In this document: positions 11,600 through 23,449 of the stretch, piece by piece
How positions within the stretch are numbered: the first letter of the stretch is position 1
How the letters are laid out: each line of letters starts with the position of its first letter
DNA from: Branchiostoma belcheri
Lineage: Eukaryota > Chordata > Leptocardii > Amphioxiformes > Branchiostomatidae
Length of the DNA: 64,000 nt
Direction: 5' to 3'
Assembly (NCBI RefSeq): GCF_001625305.1
Contig: NW_017804242.1
Location: forward strand, 5,847,086 to 5,911,085
Program-made: the position numbers and the translations under genes
The notes under the pieces: generated by a model
Databases searched by the model: none
Seen by the model: the letters and a program-made list of their open reading frames with translations, nothing else
Told to the model about the DNA's origin: nothing

Positions 11600-12010
11600 G
11601 TACAGTCAAACCTGTACAATTGACCACATCTGCATAAGGATCACCTTCCAAATGTGAGTTCATTTTTTGATGGTCCCTTGGATACTGACTCAGAAACCTG
11701 TCTGTATAATGACCACCTGTTCATATAGACCAGATTTTATCGGTTCCCTGAGTGGTCTTCTTGAGTCAGTACTGTAATTCCTTTTTCACTGTACTGTTAT
11801 GTTCAGTGTTTTCACTGTCACTTCTGTACCATGAACTTATCATTACACTCCTACAGCTAACAAATAATTCCTGGACTTTCTTTTTACTGCACCTGTCACC
11901 ACCGTGAATATATAGTTCCATTAACATGTCCTTTTTTCTCAGACTGTGAACTTTTGCTACCGTGAACATAATATTAATAAAGTGAATTACTGTTACAGTA
12001 ACAGTAACTG
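11600..12010. repeat. Repeat J start joined to repeat I
   Basis: CAGTCAAACCTG at 11603 opens a J-type segment, with alternating 'gaccacctg' and 'gtccct' blocks to about 11770. From about 11770 to 12005 it matches 22330-22495: 'tttctttttactgcacc', 'atagttcc(a/g)t.aacatgt', 'tttctcagactg.aactttt'. Both are dispersed non-coding repeats. The open frame 11766-11969 (minus) lies within and is not supported. Confidence 0.5.
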
Positions 12011-12284
12011 CTGTGTTTCTGGTTTTAGCCTTGAAAAAAAACTAGGGTTGGTATTTAGGGATTTTTTCCATTTTCTTTTTTTTTCTAGATTCTGGCTAAA
12101 ATCATCCAACAAATTAAAGATTAACAATACATTGGGACTGTCTCAAGGACCTGTCTACCTGTTTGCTTTGGGACAAAACTAATACGTCACTCGATGTACA
12201 CTGTAAAAAATTGCTTGTAAAATGCACTAAATGACATTTCAGAAATTCATAGGGCTTGACATTCAGATGTCAGATCAAAAATTT

Positions 12285-12400
12285 CATAGTGGTCGATCAA
12301 AAAAAAGCCAGGGTCAACGTATTTTTGCCATGGTCAGTCAAGAAACTGGGAACACAACATTTTTTTCCTAGGCCCTACCTGGTGTATACATGTACTTTGG
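12285..12400 (+). repeat. Dispersed repeat F, copy 1
   Basis: Shares 'gccagggtcaac', 'ggtcagt' and 'gaaactgg.aacacaacattt' followed by 'cctaggcc' with 20680-20765. Nothing coding is seen in either copy. Confidence 0.5.
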
Positions 12401-12669
12401 ATCTTTACGTGGGTGTATGACAAACACTTGTGTCTGCCTGTACTTTTCTTGTTGCTTGGAAGCACTTAAGAAGTTAGTTCCCTGTCTGTGGCTTATACAT
12501 GTACGTCACTAATTAAAAATGCACTAACTGGTATACATGTAGATGTACATGTATGGTAACACATTACATGTATATTAGACAAGCTATTTGACATATTTGT
12601 ATCACATGAGCTAACTCATACCTTTTAACTGTTCTTCTAGTCGTAATTTGTAACAGTTGTAGGTACAGT

Positions 12670-13065
12670 TATACTATAGAAGTTTATTGCAAATTCATGC
12701 CCGGGGGGCTAATTGCAGATTACAAACATAAAAGAACAATGAAACGTAGTATAAAATAACTAAAATCTACATGATGAAAGGTAGTTGTCTAGAGCTATAG
12801 CTATGTCTAAAACTATGTCTAAGGGGTTTGACTTCTCTTTTTTAGACTATGGAAGACGTAATGTCCCACCTTTTCTAAAATTAGTGGGTTTTGGGAAGTT
12901 AAAAGAAGAATAGTTTTTTCTTGGTCTGTAAGTTTAGTAAAATTGGGATAAATTGTAGAAGTTTGAATAGTTAACTCATTTCGAGCGTTGCTATGAAAGG
13001 AACAATTTGAGATAAAGTGTATTTCGTCTTCCACAGCCTTTGCATTACAATATTTACACATATAC
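12670..13065 (-). mobile_element. LINE 3' end, second copy
   Basis: The minus-strand frame 13061-12819 (80 codons) begins MCKYC and carries VEDEIHFISNC, then ends with LKKRSQTP, closely matching the frame at 9461-9132. The 3' UTR words GGGGGCTAATTGCAGATT and an AATAAA complement are at 12680-12720. It is a truncated, dead copy. Confidence 0.65.
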
Positions 13066-13380
13066 TAATAGTATGTGCAATTATTCTGTTCTATGGATTC
13101 TTCCTATTGAATGTATCTGTATTTTAACTTCATTATGTGCTATAGTATAAATTTTTGGATTTTTAAAATGAAATGTACATTGATTCGCAATTCAGTAACT
13201 TGTACTCAAAATTTACTGCGAATGATCAATAAATAATTCTTAAGTAGTAAGTTCAGGGGTATATATTATAGGTAGCGGATCTTGGGGAGTGCACTAAAGC
13301 TAACAAGGCTGGACTCCTGGCTAGTGTATTATACTATCCTACACATTCAAATGTACCTTTTGGAGTGCAGCGTCTAACTT

Positions 13381-13610
13381 GGGAAAAATCTACATTCACC
13401 TTCTAATTGTTTTTCTTTTAAAGGCATCCAACGCGATTTCAGAGAAGTAAAAATGGATTTTCAAAGTCAATTTTCTAGTTGGTTGAACCCCATCCCATAG
13501 CAAACTGATAATATCTGTGAGGCAAAAATATGATGATGCTGATAGAAAACAGTTGATTGTTTTTCTAGGTATTTTTTGGTGGTACCCAAAAATAAAGGGA
13601 CGCCCCACAT
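13381..13610 (+). repeat. Dispersed repeat L, copy without a MITE insertion
   Basis: Contains 'aaaggcatccaacg', 'tttcaaagtcaattttctag', 'ggttgaacccc.atcccata', 'ggtggtaccc.aaaataaagg'. The same backbone is at 49545-50210 and 61755-62330, where a MITE interrupts it right after 'tttt.tag'. This copy is uninterrupted at 13478/13479. Confidence 0.65.
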
Positions 13611-14760
13611 AACGTACAATGTACCTTTGAGCTATTTCAAATGCTTCAAGTGTAAAATGATGATGAAATGTTCATATCAGACATATTTCCTCATCCAGAA
13701 TATTGCTGCCTTGAAATTGCATTGCACTATGGCTACATTGTATAAAGTTTGAAACTAATATATCTGTAACGTTATATGTTTTTATATGTATATACATACA
13801 TTTATCTATATACCTTTGATACATGTACTACATTGTATTACTAGCTTACTGTCTTTAATGGCTTACACTAAATGTCACACTGCATCAAACTATTAGACAG
13901 TTTTGACTATGAGAACAGCATATTTCCATTGCTTTATGGGCAATAAGAATTGCTACTGGTACAGAAAGACAAGGAAAGGACATTTGTCATACTATTGTAT
14001 ACCTCTCGGACGGAAATCCAGAAGCATACGAGATTTAGATGCGTATTCATGGCACGGCCAGTAAAAATATGTCGCGTAATTGAAAATCGCACCATTAAAA
14101 TCGAGATAAAGAACCGTAACGCCATGCACGTTGCTGACTGCTGGGAATTGAGAGAGGGATTAACTAAACGTAGGATTCATTGATCGTGACATTTAAACAA
14201 GCAGGGGAGCGGAAAAAAGTCTAATCGTACATCGTGCAAATGTTGCAGTAATAAGTCTTGTATTATTGTACCTAAGTTGTTGGTTCCAAAAGATGATGGA
14301 GATAAATAAAGAAACCGGAAACTTTTTCTGATTGTTGGAATAGTATAAGCAATAGTGTGATAATACTGTTAGGGATACATGATTGTATATACAGACTTTT
14401 TCCTTTTCTTTTGTCACTTTATGGCCAGGTGCTTTTGTTTGTTTGTTTGCTTATTCTAATGTGTGCAAACATATCACACAGAGACTGAAGTGAATTAATT
14501 TTAGTTACTGTAAAGTAACAATAAATTGTTTCTCACTTTGAAATCCAAAGGGGCATGGTTGAAAGGTAAATAAACATTGGAGACAAAAGTGGGCAAATAA
14601 AACTTTAAAACAGAACCTGTTTATTGTTTATCTAAACCCTTAGGTTGTTACGTGACTGTGATTTACAATGTATACACTAGAGTGCACATACAGTAGCCAG
14701 GGTACTACTAGTCCCCACTAACTGAACATGTTGGCAGAACATATAGCACCTGCATGAAGG
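13611..14760. other. AT-rich intergenic sequence, no gene seen
   Basis: Short overlapping frames on both strands at 13934-14183 have no recognisable domain and no splice-site framework. No partner repeat was noticed in the window. Confidence 0.35.
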
Positions 14761-14761
14761 A

Positions 14762-15018
14762 CAGTCAAACCTGACAAGGAGACCACCTCTTCAAGCAGGC
14801 CACCTGTCCATGGTGGCCGATTTTTCTCGGTCCCAAAAATTTTCCCCATTGACACAAGCGTTAAGCAACCTGTCTAAGGGGCCAACTCCATATTTCAACT
14901 TGGAAACCATTTATGTCTCAGTCACGTTGTGAGGTGACCCTCTTCAAGGAGACCACCTGTCCAAGGTGGCCACTTTTCTTTGGTCCCCTGGGTGGCCGGC
15001 TTGGACAGGTTTTGACTG
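14762..15018 (+). mobile_element. Repeat J, intact short TIR element
   Basis: The left end CAGTCAAACCTG and right end CAGGTTTTGACTG are inverted. The interior has alternating 'gaccacctgtcca.ggtggcc' blocks, which makes it partly self-similar. The CAG...CTG ends resemble hAT-type MITEs; no clear flanking duplication was found. Confidence 0.6.
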
Positions 15019-15331
15019 TATGTACATATTTTATGTACATCACATTTTTGCCTCACAGATACCAGTATACTATGGCCTAATTGAGTTTCAAACAATCTAC
15101 ATGTAGGGAAACCCAGTGGAAAGCTGATTCCATCTGCAGTTGCCATATTTGGAATCCTGGTGGTTTTACCCTGTCATCTTAGAGATGTGTGGTCCCGTGA
15201 CCTTGACCCAGATATGACCTTGAGGCGCGGAGGAATTCCGCCTGTATGTATATTTAGAAGCCGCGCAGATTGGTTTTGTGTCTGAGACCTTGGGACGTAC
15301 ACTTGGGAAGTTATTCATCAAACCATAACTT

Positions 15332-15653
15332 CAGGGTTCTAGCTAGCGCAAGCAGCGTAGGGGCCCCCTACGCTATAATTTTCACCCCCTACGCTAATTT
15401 TCAATACAGCATAGGGGCATTGTGACCATATTTCTTTGTTCAAGAATGCCAGATCAAATGTGAAAAATTACCAATCAAGGATACATTGTACATACCTTAG
15501 ATATAACATTTTTTCCCTTTGGGTATCCGTCAAATGATCTCCTTTTTAGCTCAATTTTTTAAAAAGCTCCGCCCCATCCCCCCTCTCGATTGCTTCGCTC
15601 CCTTGACATGCCCAGTACCACTACGCTAAAATTAAATCCTAGCTAGAACCGTG
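15332..15653. mobile_element. 322-bp TIR element with AACTT flanks
   Basis: The ends CAGGGTTCTAGCTAG and CTAGCTAGAACCGTG are inverted. A direct AACTT is present at 15327-15331 and 15654-15658. The word 'ccctacgct' is repeated three times near the left end. CAG ends fit hAT-like elements, but the duplication is 5 bp, as for the element at 5647-5887. Confidence 0.7.
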
Positions 15654-15758
15654 AACTTGCTACATGTATAGGGAGGTACATGTGGGTTGTACAGTAAAAT
15701 TAATGTACATGTATGTGTTCATGTTGTACTACATTTGTACTACTGTATGTAATTATAA

Positions 15759-16139
15759 GGCCATGTTGATTTGATTATATGGATGACATCCTCTGGGAAC
15801 CCCGAAACTGATGTGAGTGACTGCGAATAAAAAAAAGGTTGGCAAAAAAGTTGCCTTCATTGTGAAATCTACGTGGTCATGAAGGTTGAACAAATGACAT
15901 GGTATGGTGAATAATCTCTTCATTTTCATTTTTTTCACATTTTCTTCTTTACCTTAGGCATTCTACAATGTACGACATAAGTATGGTTTTCCAATTTGTT
16001 TTGCAATTTATAGCTTGTATTTGCTCATTTTGTAGCTGCTTTGTACGATTTACAGTATGGTTGAAAACTTTCTTTCTTGGATACGGACCAAAATTCATGC
16101 CTGCGCAGATGTCATCCATATAATCAAATCAACATCACC
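15759..16139 (+). mobile_element. Group C Harbinger-like MITE (GGCCATGTTGATTTG termini)
   Basis: The left end GGCCATGTTGATTTGATTAT and right end CAAATCAACATCACC are inverted, with TAA at 15756-15758 and 16140-16142. The subterminal ATGGATGACATC is shared with group B although the terminus differs. A second, decayed copy is at 40311-40740. Confidence 0.7.
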
Positions 16140-16224
16140 TAAAGGAAGCAGACAGACAGGGCCCCTAATGAGGCTATAGAGAGTAATGCTTTTCCAATAT
16201 CAGTTGTGCAGTTGAGCTCACTTT

Positions 16225-16480
16225 TTTTGGCGACTCTTCAGGGGAGGAGCCGTTGGTGGAGTGCTGAGATTGGGTTGGAAATATTCTAAAAATTCCTCTA
16301 ACATAGTATAGCATTCTCGAGGGAATTGCTTTTTGGCTACACCTTGTGGGACCTACTCTCCAAGCAGAGGTTGGTGGGGAAGATTGTTACCTTTCAATAT
16401 GTACCCCGTTTTTCTGTCGCTAATTGCTTCTGGGACAGAAGTACTGTTTTGGCTGGTTTAGGGGCAGGTTTGTACGTCTG
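16225..16480. repeat. Repeat P remnant followed by reversed repeat Q
   Basis: 16225-16350 is a diverged copy of the 2555 repeat. Further on, 16427-16480 read on the minus strand contains ACAAACCTG, CCAAAACAGTACTTCTGT and CCCAGAA. These are the words of repeat Q, which makes up most of the amplified unit in intron 3 of the receptor gene (48.8-49.35 kb). Confidence 0.5.
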
Positions 16481-16599
16481 TGTTCCAGAGTGGCAATAGT
16501 TGCTAGAGAGCGGGACAGAGGTGGTTTTGACAGTAACCAGGGCTCTAAATTCTTATAATTACATGTATATTTATAATGATGTTCACCTACACTTAACTT

Positions 16600-16880
16600 C
16601 CAAATGGCACAATTACGAACTTCCAATCTTGGAGCTAATAACAGACAAAACTTTGCTCGATTCATCATCTTTGACAGACAAAAATTGGTGCGTAAAAGTA
16701 TGGAAAGAGATGTCATTAAACTAAGCTTATTCTACCAGCAAAATTTGCCCCTCAAAATGCATGGAATAGCATTTTAGGGGGTCAAAAATATGGGAGCATG
16801 CCCCACACCTAGAATTGTGGTGCCTCTGTTTCAAACAAAATTGACATGACAGAAAATATACAGGCTGGCTAGAATACTTC
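16600..16880 (+). repeat. Repeat G copy
   Basis: Carries the repeat G words 'agacaaaa.ttgctcgattcatcatctttgacaga', 'gagatgtcatt.aactaagctta' and 'ctaccagcaaaatttgcccc', ending 'caggctggctagaatac'. Related copies are near 21.1, 30.2-30.7, 35.6 (minus), 53.1 (minus) and 61.2 kb. Confidence 0.6.
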
Positions 16881-16912
16881 AGTGAATAGTGTTATCAGGT
16901 TGGTAAGACGCT

Positions 16913-17129
16913 GAGTAAAGAGACTCTTTTTACACAACCAAGTCTTTTATTCAGCCGACGTTTCGGTGACCGTCTGTCACCTTCCTCAGTTGTACATTTG
17001 GAAATGCAGCTACACCTGTGCTGCAATGCAATGTGAACCAGTCAGAATTGCCCTGAGGAAGGTGACAGACGGTCACCGAAATGTCGGCTGAATAAAAGAC
17101 TTAGTTGTGTAAAAAGAATCTCTTTACTC
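16913..17129. repeat. 77-bp inverted repeat with hammerhead-like core
   Basis: Arms 16913-16989 and 17053-17129 are almost perfectly complementary around a 63-bp loop. Each arm, read outward, contains CTGAGGAAGGTGAC, GTCACCGAAA and CGTCGG (TGTCGG in one). This is CUGANGA, a perfect 6-bp hairpin stem, then GAAA and GUC, with one extra A before the stem. Such cassettes are associated in the literature with Penelope-like or related retroelements; that link is inference here. Confidence 0.6.
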
Positions 17130-17399
17130 CGTGTGGCTAGAATACTGCATGCACCATCAATTCACTGGAAAGATTCCAAAGACACATTTAATTTCATAGT
17201 ATGTTATTAATGGTTATTACTAGGCGACAATGGGGAGGATATGGTTTCACAGTTAATGATTGTATCATGGGGGGTTTTTGTTGGGTGTCAATAGCTATGA
17301 CTGTCACAGGAGTGTAGTCATTGAGCCGTGTATAAATCCTCTTGCACATTAAACTCCCAAACGTTCATGTCGCATTAGGCCATAGGGATTTGGTTATAA

Positions 17400-17697
17400 G
17401 GCCACAGGGAGTAAATTTTATGGATGACATCCTCTGCAGACTCCAAATCTAATGCGAGCGGGCGAAATAAAAAACAAGACAGGCCGAAAAAAACAAGGTT
17501 CCTACATTTTAAAATTTTGAGTCAATCACTGTACAAAATAGTTTTGATTCAGTGGGAACATCACATTCAATATATACACAGCCAGCATCATATATCACTG
17601 CATCAAAGTAAGAAACAAAACATTAAATCATAGCCTTTTCTTGTCTCCTCTCTTCCACCTTCCGGCATAGCAACAGACATCTTTTCCCATTTTCGGA
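17400..17697 (+). mobile_element. Group B MITE, 3'-truncated copy
   Basis: Begins GGCCACAGGGAGTAAATTTT after TAA at 17397-17399 and follows the group B interior to 'cttttcccattttcgg', where similarity stops. The right terminus is absent. A small GGCCATAGGGATTTGG terminus fragment directly precedes it at about 17378. Confidence 0.65.
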
Positions 17698-18093
17698 AGT
17701 ACTAGGAACTCCTATTCACTCCTACAGTGCTGTAACTATACAAGTACTTTTCATTCATAGAAAACCCAGGCACTAAAATAGAATTACTGGAATTTCGCTA
17801 TCCGCTGAACAGGTTATGGTTTGAAATAGCGATGCGCGTCGCCGCCACCGTGCATTAGTGAAGGTCACAGCGGCCTAGAGGTCAAATTTAGGAAGAAAAT
17901 TTTCTCTTAAGTGTGTCCTGCAGTGAATAAGAAAACTTCTAAAAGCACGGAGACATGCAATAATGTACATTAGAGGTGAACGCAAGACTTCTCTGTATAA
18001 ATATGATTTTAGGGTATCGTGCCATCACACTGTAATTTGCAACCACCATACTACATGTAAATTGATGACCATTGCAATTATTTTCAACAGTTA

Positions 18094-18476
18094 GGCCACA
18101 CCAATTTAATTTGTTGGTTCTCGGATTTTTTCAGAAAAAATATGAAGCGACAGGGCGAAAAAAAATAAAAATAAAAACAGGTCTAGGCATCCTATTATAG
18201 GCTTAAATGCTACAAAATGAGCCATGAAGTCAACACAAAAGGCTGGGTTAAAATTTAAACATTGAATTTTGAACTTTTAATCAAACCACTGCAATGATAG
18301 ATGGGAAAACTGTAACAATTACGAATTAGGAAGAAAAGGACTTTCCTCAACTGCTGGGGGGCAAAACATGAGCATTTTTCAGTTGATTCAGGACCAGAAT
18401 CAAATTTTTTTTTTTTGCAAATCAGAAAAAAACGAAGAGGCGAATCCGAGAACCAACAAATTAAATTGGTGTGGCC
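18094..18476 (-). mobile_element. Group A MITE, copy 4
   Basis: Both termini are intact, with TTA at 18091-18093 and 18477-18479. The interior is the reverse of copy 3 at 8144-8521 and very close to it in sequence, suggesting relatively recent activity of this subgroup. Confidence 0.8.
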
Positions 18477-18829
18477 TTACTAGTGTAATGGTGCTCTGCT
18501 AGTAATGTCAGCCAAATGTTAGGCTAAGTTTTTTACCGTTTCAACCATATACAGTTTCTGTCCTACAATGTAGTTCTAAAGTACATTGTATTGCATCAGT
18601 TGTTCAAAGTTAGAGATTCACAAAGACCCGGGCAAATACTTTCTGGAAGTCTAAAATCTCGGATTTCTCTTGTCTGACTTTAGAAAGAGATTAGTCTTCG
18701 ATGTATCAGATTCCTATCACTGACAGGAAAACAATACTAAAGGTAGTCATCCCCTGAAGCCTGGAAATATTTTACCAGAAAGAAGACAGATGTGGAACGA
18801 TATTGAATCTTGTCTCATATCATAATCAT

Positions 18830-19330
18830 AATCATCATCGGTCAACCGCATAGGTGGGACTGATATGTACCCTTTCGTCGGCTGATACAAGGCTTTTATC
18901 TGGGCAATTTACCAAGTAAATCACCATGCTAATACGAGATACGTCGGGCCTCTGTCTGGGTGATTTGAAGCGAATCACCAACTCCTGTTTGGAAAAAAAG
19001 ATAATGAAAAGATCTACATGTATAATTATAATATTATTCAGCATAAGAGTCACCAAAACTGCTCATATTTTGTCAGAAACAGTTGGGAGAAAGTTCTTTT
19101 TCTCCCATACTGAGCTAAATGTAGTTGTTACTGTAACGGTTTTTCCATTCATCAATGTATTTATAAGTTGAAAATTTCGACCCCTGTGTATGGAAGTGTT
19201 TGGTTTAATCACAGCGTGCCTTTTTATTGTAAATTTTATTTCTCCCGACAGCCAAAATTATTTTTATGCCAAAATCCTTGAACCAGTAGCCAGGAAATTC
19301 GATTGGTGCCCCCCTCTACTTATACATAGT
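18830..19330. repeat. Mixed sequence with a decayed group A remnant
   Basis: At about 19060-19165 the order 'ctcatattttg', 'cagttg', 'ttctcccat.ct', 'tagttgttac', 'gtttttccat' follows the group A interior, but no terminus is left. The rest (18830-19000) contains no recognised gene; the frames at 18835-19372 lack domains. Confidence 0.35.
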
Positions 19331-19884
19331 GCAAAGATGCCAACTTGTGACAAATATACCTTTGACATTTGAAATATATATCCTGGAGTCATCGCAATAT
19401 GATTAGGCCAGTGCCCAGATCATGTTTCTTTCATACATTGCACTTCTAAGTGGCAGACGGTGATAGAATGGACCATGGTGCTAGTAGTTCAGCTTCCTGA
19501 TGTGAATACTAAAACCAGATCAGGCCAGACGGAACTGGATTGCACTTGGATTTTTCCTAACAGAATATCTTTCTCTCGCTGGGACATTGCAGGTACATGT
19601 AAATACATTTCCTTGTTGGCATTACTATTACTAGAGTTCCACGATCTCATACCTTCGCCAAATGATGTTAGCCTTTATGACTAAGAAATTATAGATTATT
19701 CCCCCATGATTGTGCAGATAGGATCCTCAATTGCATGAATTATAGCTGGTGATCATATTCTACACCAAAAGACAGTCTTATTGTAACAAAGAATGCCATT
19801 ATACATATGCATTTCCTCATAAATTATTCAAATGAGGTCCTTATTTGAATAAGGGGATGGTAAAGATAATTATAACAGTAATAC

Positions 19885-20060
19885 AGTAAAACCTAACGCA
19901 AAAAGGCCACCCAGGGTATCGAGGTAAAGTAGTCTTGGACAGGTTGTGTAATGCTTGCACCTATAGAAAACTGAAAAGTACTGTATTTGGGACTGAGAAA
20001 AGGTGGTAGTTATGTCCAGATGGATTGTAAAATTGATCGTAGAAATGTAGATAGTCAATG
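19885..20060 (+). repeat. Repeat J remnant
   Basis: ACAGTAAAACCTAACGC at 19885, with 'ggccacccaggg', 'cttggacaggttg' and 'gggactgagaaaaggtggt', follows repeat J in order. The terminus and several blocks are decayed. Confidence 0.45.
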
Positions 20061-20129
20061 GCCCAATTTGCTGTTTAATATGACATCTGTTGGCAATGTT
20101 AAAAATTGCTTGCACACTACCAAAAATGG

Positions 20130-20530
20130 TTTTTCTTGTTTATCTTGTTCTTCTTCCAAACAGAAAATTTATCTTCCATGAAGAAATTTTTTCTGTGTCC
20201 AAGAAACATTTGAAAACTTGTTTGTCAATGGGGCAAGATATTTTTTCTTGAGAATTTTTCTTGCAGTAAGATTTGCATTCTTATATTTCTTGCAGGTATT
20301 GGCCTAGTTACCTTTAAGAACGCTTTTCTTCAAGTACTTGCTAAAGATCTTATCGTATATATATAAATGCAAAGATACTTATATACAGGTTCTCACATAC
20401 TACTGATTTTTCTTCCCGAAAGCATCATTTTCCTATGCCAAGAAACTTCTCGAGAATGTTTTACTTTTAGATTAAAGATCTTACACCAAAAAGATCTCAT
20501 AACAGCAAGAAGTTTTCTTGTACCGATAAT
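20130..20530. other. AT-rich stretch packed with TTCTTG/CAAGAA words
   Basis: At least a dozen TTCTTG, CTTGCAG or CAAGAA words occur within 400 bp on both strands. One array at 20442-20456 (GAAACTTCTCGAGAA) has the alternating GAA/TTC pattern of a heat-shock element. No gene is seen. Whether this is regulatory or a degenerate repeat is not decidable here. Confidence 0.3.
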
Positions 20531-20679
20531 GGCATGAATGTAGCCACAGATTTTTTTTATTGATGTATATTTAGATAGCAAATTTTTAGATAGATACTGC
20601 CAAAAGAACACTATAATTGCATTTACAATAATCCTCATTGATCAAGTTCAACTTTATTGAGAATCCACATCCAGTGATC

Positions 20680-20770
20680 CACACAAAAAAGGCTAGGGTC
20701 AGCAGTTTTATCTAGGGTCAGTTGGGAAACTGGAAACACAACATTTTATTTCCTAGGCCTACATTTCAAG
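20680..20770 (+). repeat. Dispersed repeat F, copy 2
   Basis: Shares 'gctagggtcagc', 'gggaaactggaaacacaac' and 'cctaggcc' with 12285-12400. Confidence 0.5.
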
Positions 20771-21029
20771 TCTCTTTGTGTGGGCTGCTCAGTAGACTAA
20801 TTTTCTCAGCCAACCAACATGCTAAATACACCACAATAATCCCTCAGTAAGACAGCCCTGAGTGTGCAGGTAGTTCCAATTCAGTGCTTATAATTCATCA
20901 GTCTGTCACAACATACTCCAGATGTTTTCAATCAAACCCTGCACCAAACCTACATAATATCATAGTGCAGGTAGTACTTATCAACTGATGTGTGGGGCAT
21001 CTATGAACAAGATAGAGTGGGTGTTCTTG

Positions 21030-21315
21030 CCAGTATCCATCTTTCCATCATTTGACAGAATTTTGCTGCTCATGACAGACAAAATGTTGCACAATCATTC
21101 ATCTTTGACAGATGAAGATTGGCGTGTAAAGATATGGAAGAGATGTCATTAAACTAAGCTTAGTCTACCAGCAAAGTTCCCCCACAAAATGCTGGAAAAT
21201 TAGCATTTCAGAGGGCGTAGATTTCAAAATTTTTCATGCCTTAAGCACTTGATACGATGTTATGTCAAACAAAGTTGAGATGATGAAAAAATGTCAGGAT
21301 GGCTAGAACACTGGA
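21030..21315 (+). repeat. Repeat G copy
   Basis: Ordered words 'catttgacagaattttgctgc', 'gatgtcattaaactaagctt', 'ctaccagcaaagttcccc', then 'caggatggctagaacactgg'. The right end resembles the other repeat G ends (GGCTGGCTAGAACAC). Confidence 0.6.
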
Positions 21316-22495
21316 TGGAGTTCAATCTACTCAGTTACTTTCTCATTTGTATTAGAATGAGGATCTTGGAGTCAAATTCAACTACAACATGCATACAAAC
21401 CCTCTTTAACAAGAAATCAAAGATTCTGTATATCTATCAAATATTTTAGAATTTCTGTGAGTTTGTAAAATTTCTTCATTAAAATTGTGAATTTCTCTTT
21501 TGACATAATTCATTTTCCCACTGGTTCCCATATTGCAATAGACATGAACATAGCAGAAAATTGAAGACAGGAAATAAGATAATCTTTTCTGGGACCTTTG
21601 ACCTAATGATAGCAACTTCCTGTCAATGTCCCAGAGGTGCCAAGCACCTTGAAGAACAACAGAATCACATCAAATCCACAAAATGCCGAAAACAAAACCT
21701 CCTCACAAGGAGGTAACACGTACAGGTCTTACTTATAGTGCCTGTATGTTTTGATGTTCAACCATCCTTTAAGTTACACTGTGATAGAATAGTTGGACTA
21801 TTACCGTATATTCATTTGTTATAAAGTGCCCCAGAGAACACATCGTACAGCAATCGATGTCTCGAGTAATACCTGAAGATGGAAAGGTTTTCCTCAGGTC
21901 TTGCACAAGACGATCGTTAATTCAGGACTTGCAGCCGAAAGCTGGACGCTAGAACAGAAAGAGGCGACGCAATCAAGTATAAAGCAATTTGTGAGATAAC
22001 CTCCAGGCTGATCAGGTTAGGTATTAGTTTTGGATAGCTTTTATCTAGCCTGACTAAATCTTACTTCAAGCAGCCCTCACACCAATTATTCAGCCTTAGA
22101 GAGTGATAGATGTTTTGCACATGACTAGGATAGTATATACATGTACATATGTACATGTAATCTTTGATACAATATAACTTAGGATAGCTTCTAGATCACA
22201 CTTCTAGCAGCCCTCCCAACAATGATTTAGGCTTAGACAGTGAAAGATGACGTGTTACGCATAGCTCTTATATATCTTAGGATACTGTTAATCATAGTTT
22301 TTCGTTACGCTTTTATGTTCGCAGTTTTCTATACCGCAAACTCATCATTACTGCAAACAAATAATTTGCCAACTTTCTTTTTGCTGCACCTGCTGTCGCC
22401 GCGAAGGTATAGTTCCGTCAACATGTACATTTTTCTCAGACTGCAAACTTTTGCTACTGCAAACATTAATGTAAATTATACAGTAGTTTACTTTA

Positions 22496-22890
22496 GGCCA
22501 CAGCAAGTAATTTGTATGGATGACATCAGCGCTCACATTAATTTTCGCCTGATTTTGGAAAAAAAAAAGAAATTTTGTTGCCTTCTGACAGTGGTCAACA
22601 TGCCGAAAATGGGCAAAGATGTCTGTTGCCATGCCGGAAGGTGGATGGCAGATAACTATGAAGAGATAGAGGAGACAAGAAAAGGCTCTGATTCAATGTT
22701 TTGTTTCTTACTTTGATGCAGTGATATGTGGTGCTGGCTGTGTATATGTGATGTTCCCACTGAATCAAAACCACTTGTACCATGATTGTGTCAACATTTC
22801 AAAATGTAGGAACCTTGTTTTTTTTCGCCCGCTCGCATTAGATTTGGAGTCTGCAGAGGATGTCATCCATAAAATTTACTTGCTGTAGCC
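22496..22890 (-). mobile_element. Group B MITE, copy 3
   Basis: Both termini are present (GGCCACAGCAAGTAATTTGT and TTACTTGCTGTAGCC), flanked by TTA at 22493-22495 and 22891-22893. The interior is the reverse of copy 1. Confidence 0.8.
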
Positions 22891-23449
22891 TTAAAAGATG
22901 TACACAAACTAGAATGGCAAAGCTTACGATGGGTTCTAGACTAAATCACACTTTTATCTTCCCTTCCACTGGTCATTCGGCCTTGGAGAGTGATCGATGT
23001 ACAAAATGTATGACACAGACAAGGAGAGCTAAATATAAACCATGATATACATGTACACTGTAGGTAAGGATGGCTTCCTAATCTTACTAAAATCTTACTT
23101 TTATCAGTCCTAGGCCTTCCAGTGAAAGATGAGCTGGCCTTAGGATAGCTCCAATGTACATTGTACATTTGTAGCAGCTTATGATACACAAAATGTAGTT
23201 TAGGATGGCTGCTTTATAGACTGACTAAATCTTACTTCAAGCTATAGCCATCCTCCCAATGCTTCAGCTTACAGAGTGAAAGACATACACAGACTAGGAT
23301 TGGTCCTACAAATGTACATGTATGTACTTGTACAAATGTAGGTTTAACAGGATACAATGTACCGGGATAGTTTGTGATGACTTGCCTTCATCACACTTCT
23401 ATCAGCCATTCCACTGGTCATTCAGCTCTTAGAGTGAGAGTTTGTGTTA

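Noticed and set aside
16913..17129. Calling an active hammerhead ribozyme
   Set aside because: The core order fits, but an extra A lies before stem II and stem III would be minimal; not annotated as an ncRNA gene.
22240..22716. 158-codon open frame as a gene
   Set aside because: It runs from a degenerate tandem repeat into a group B MITE; the second half is the relic frame found in every copy of that MITE.
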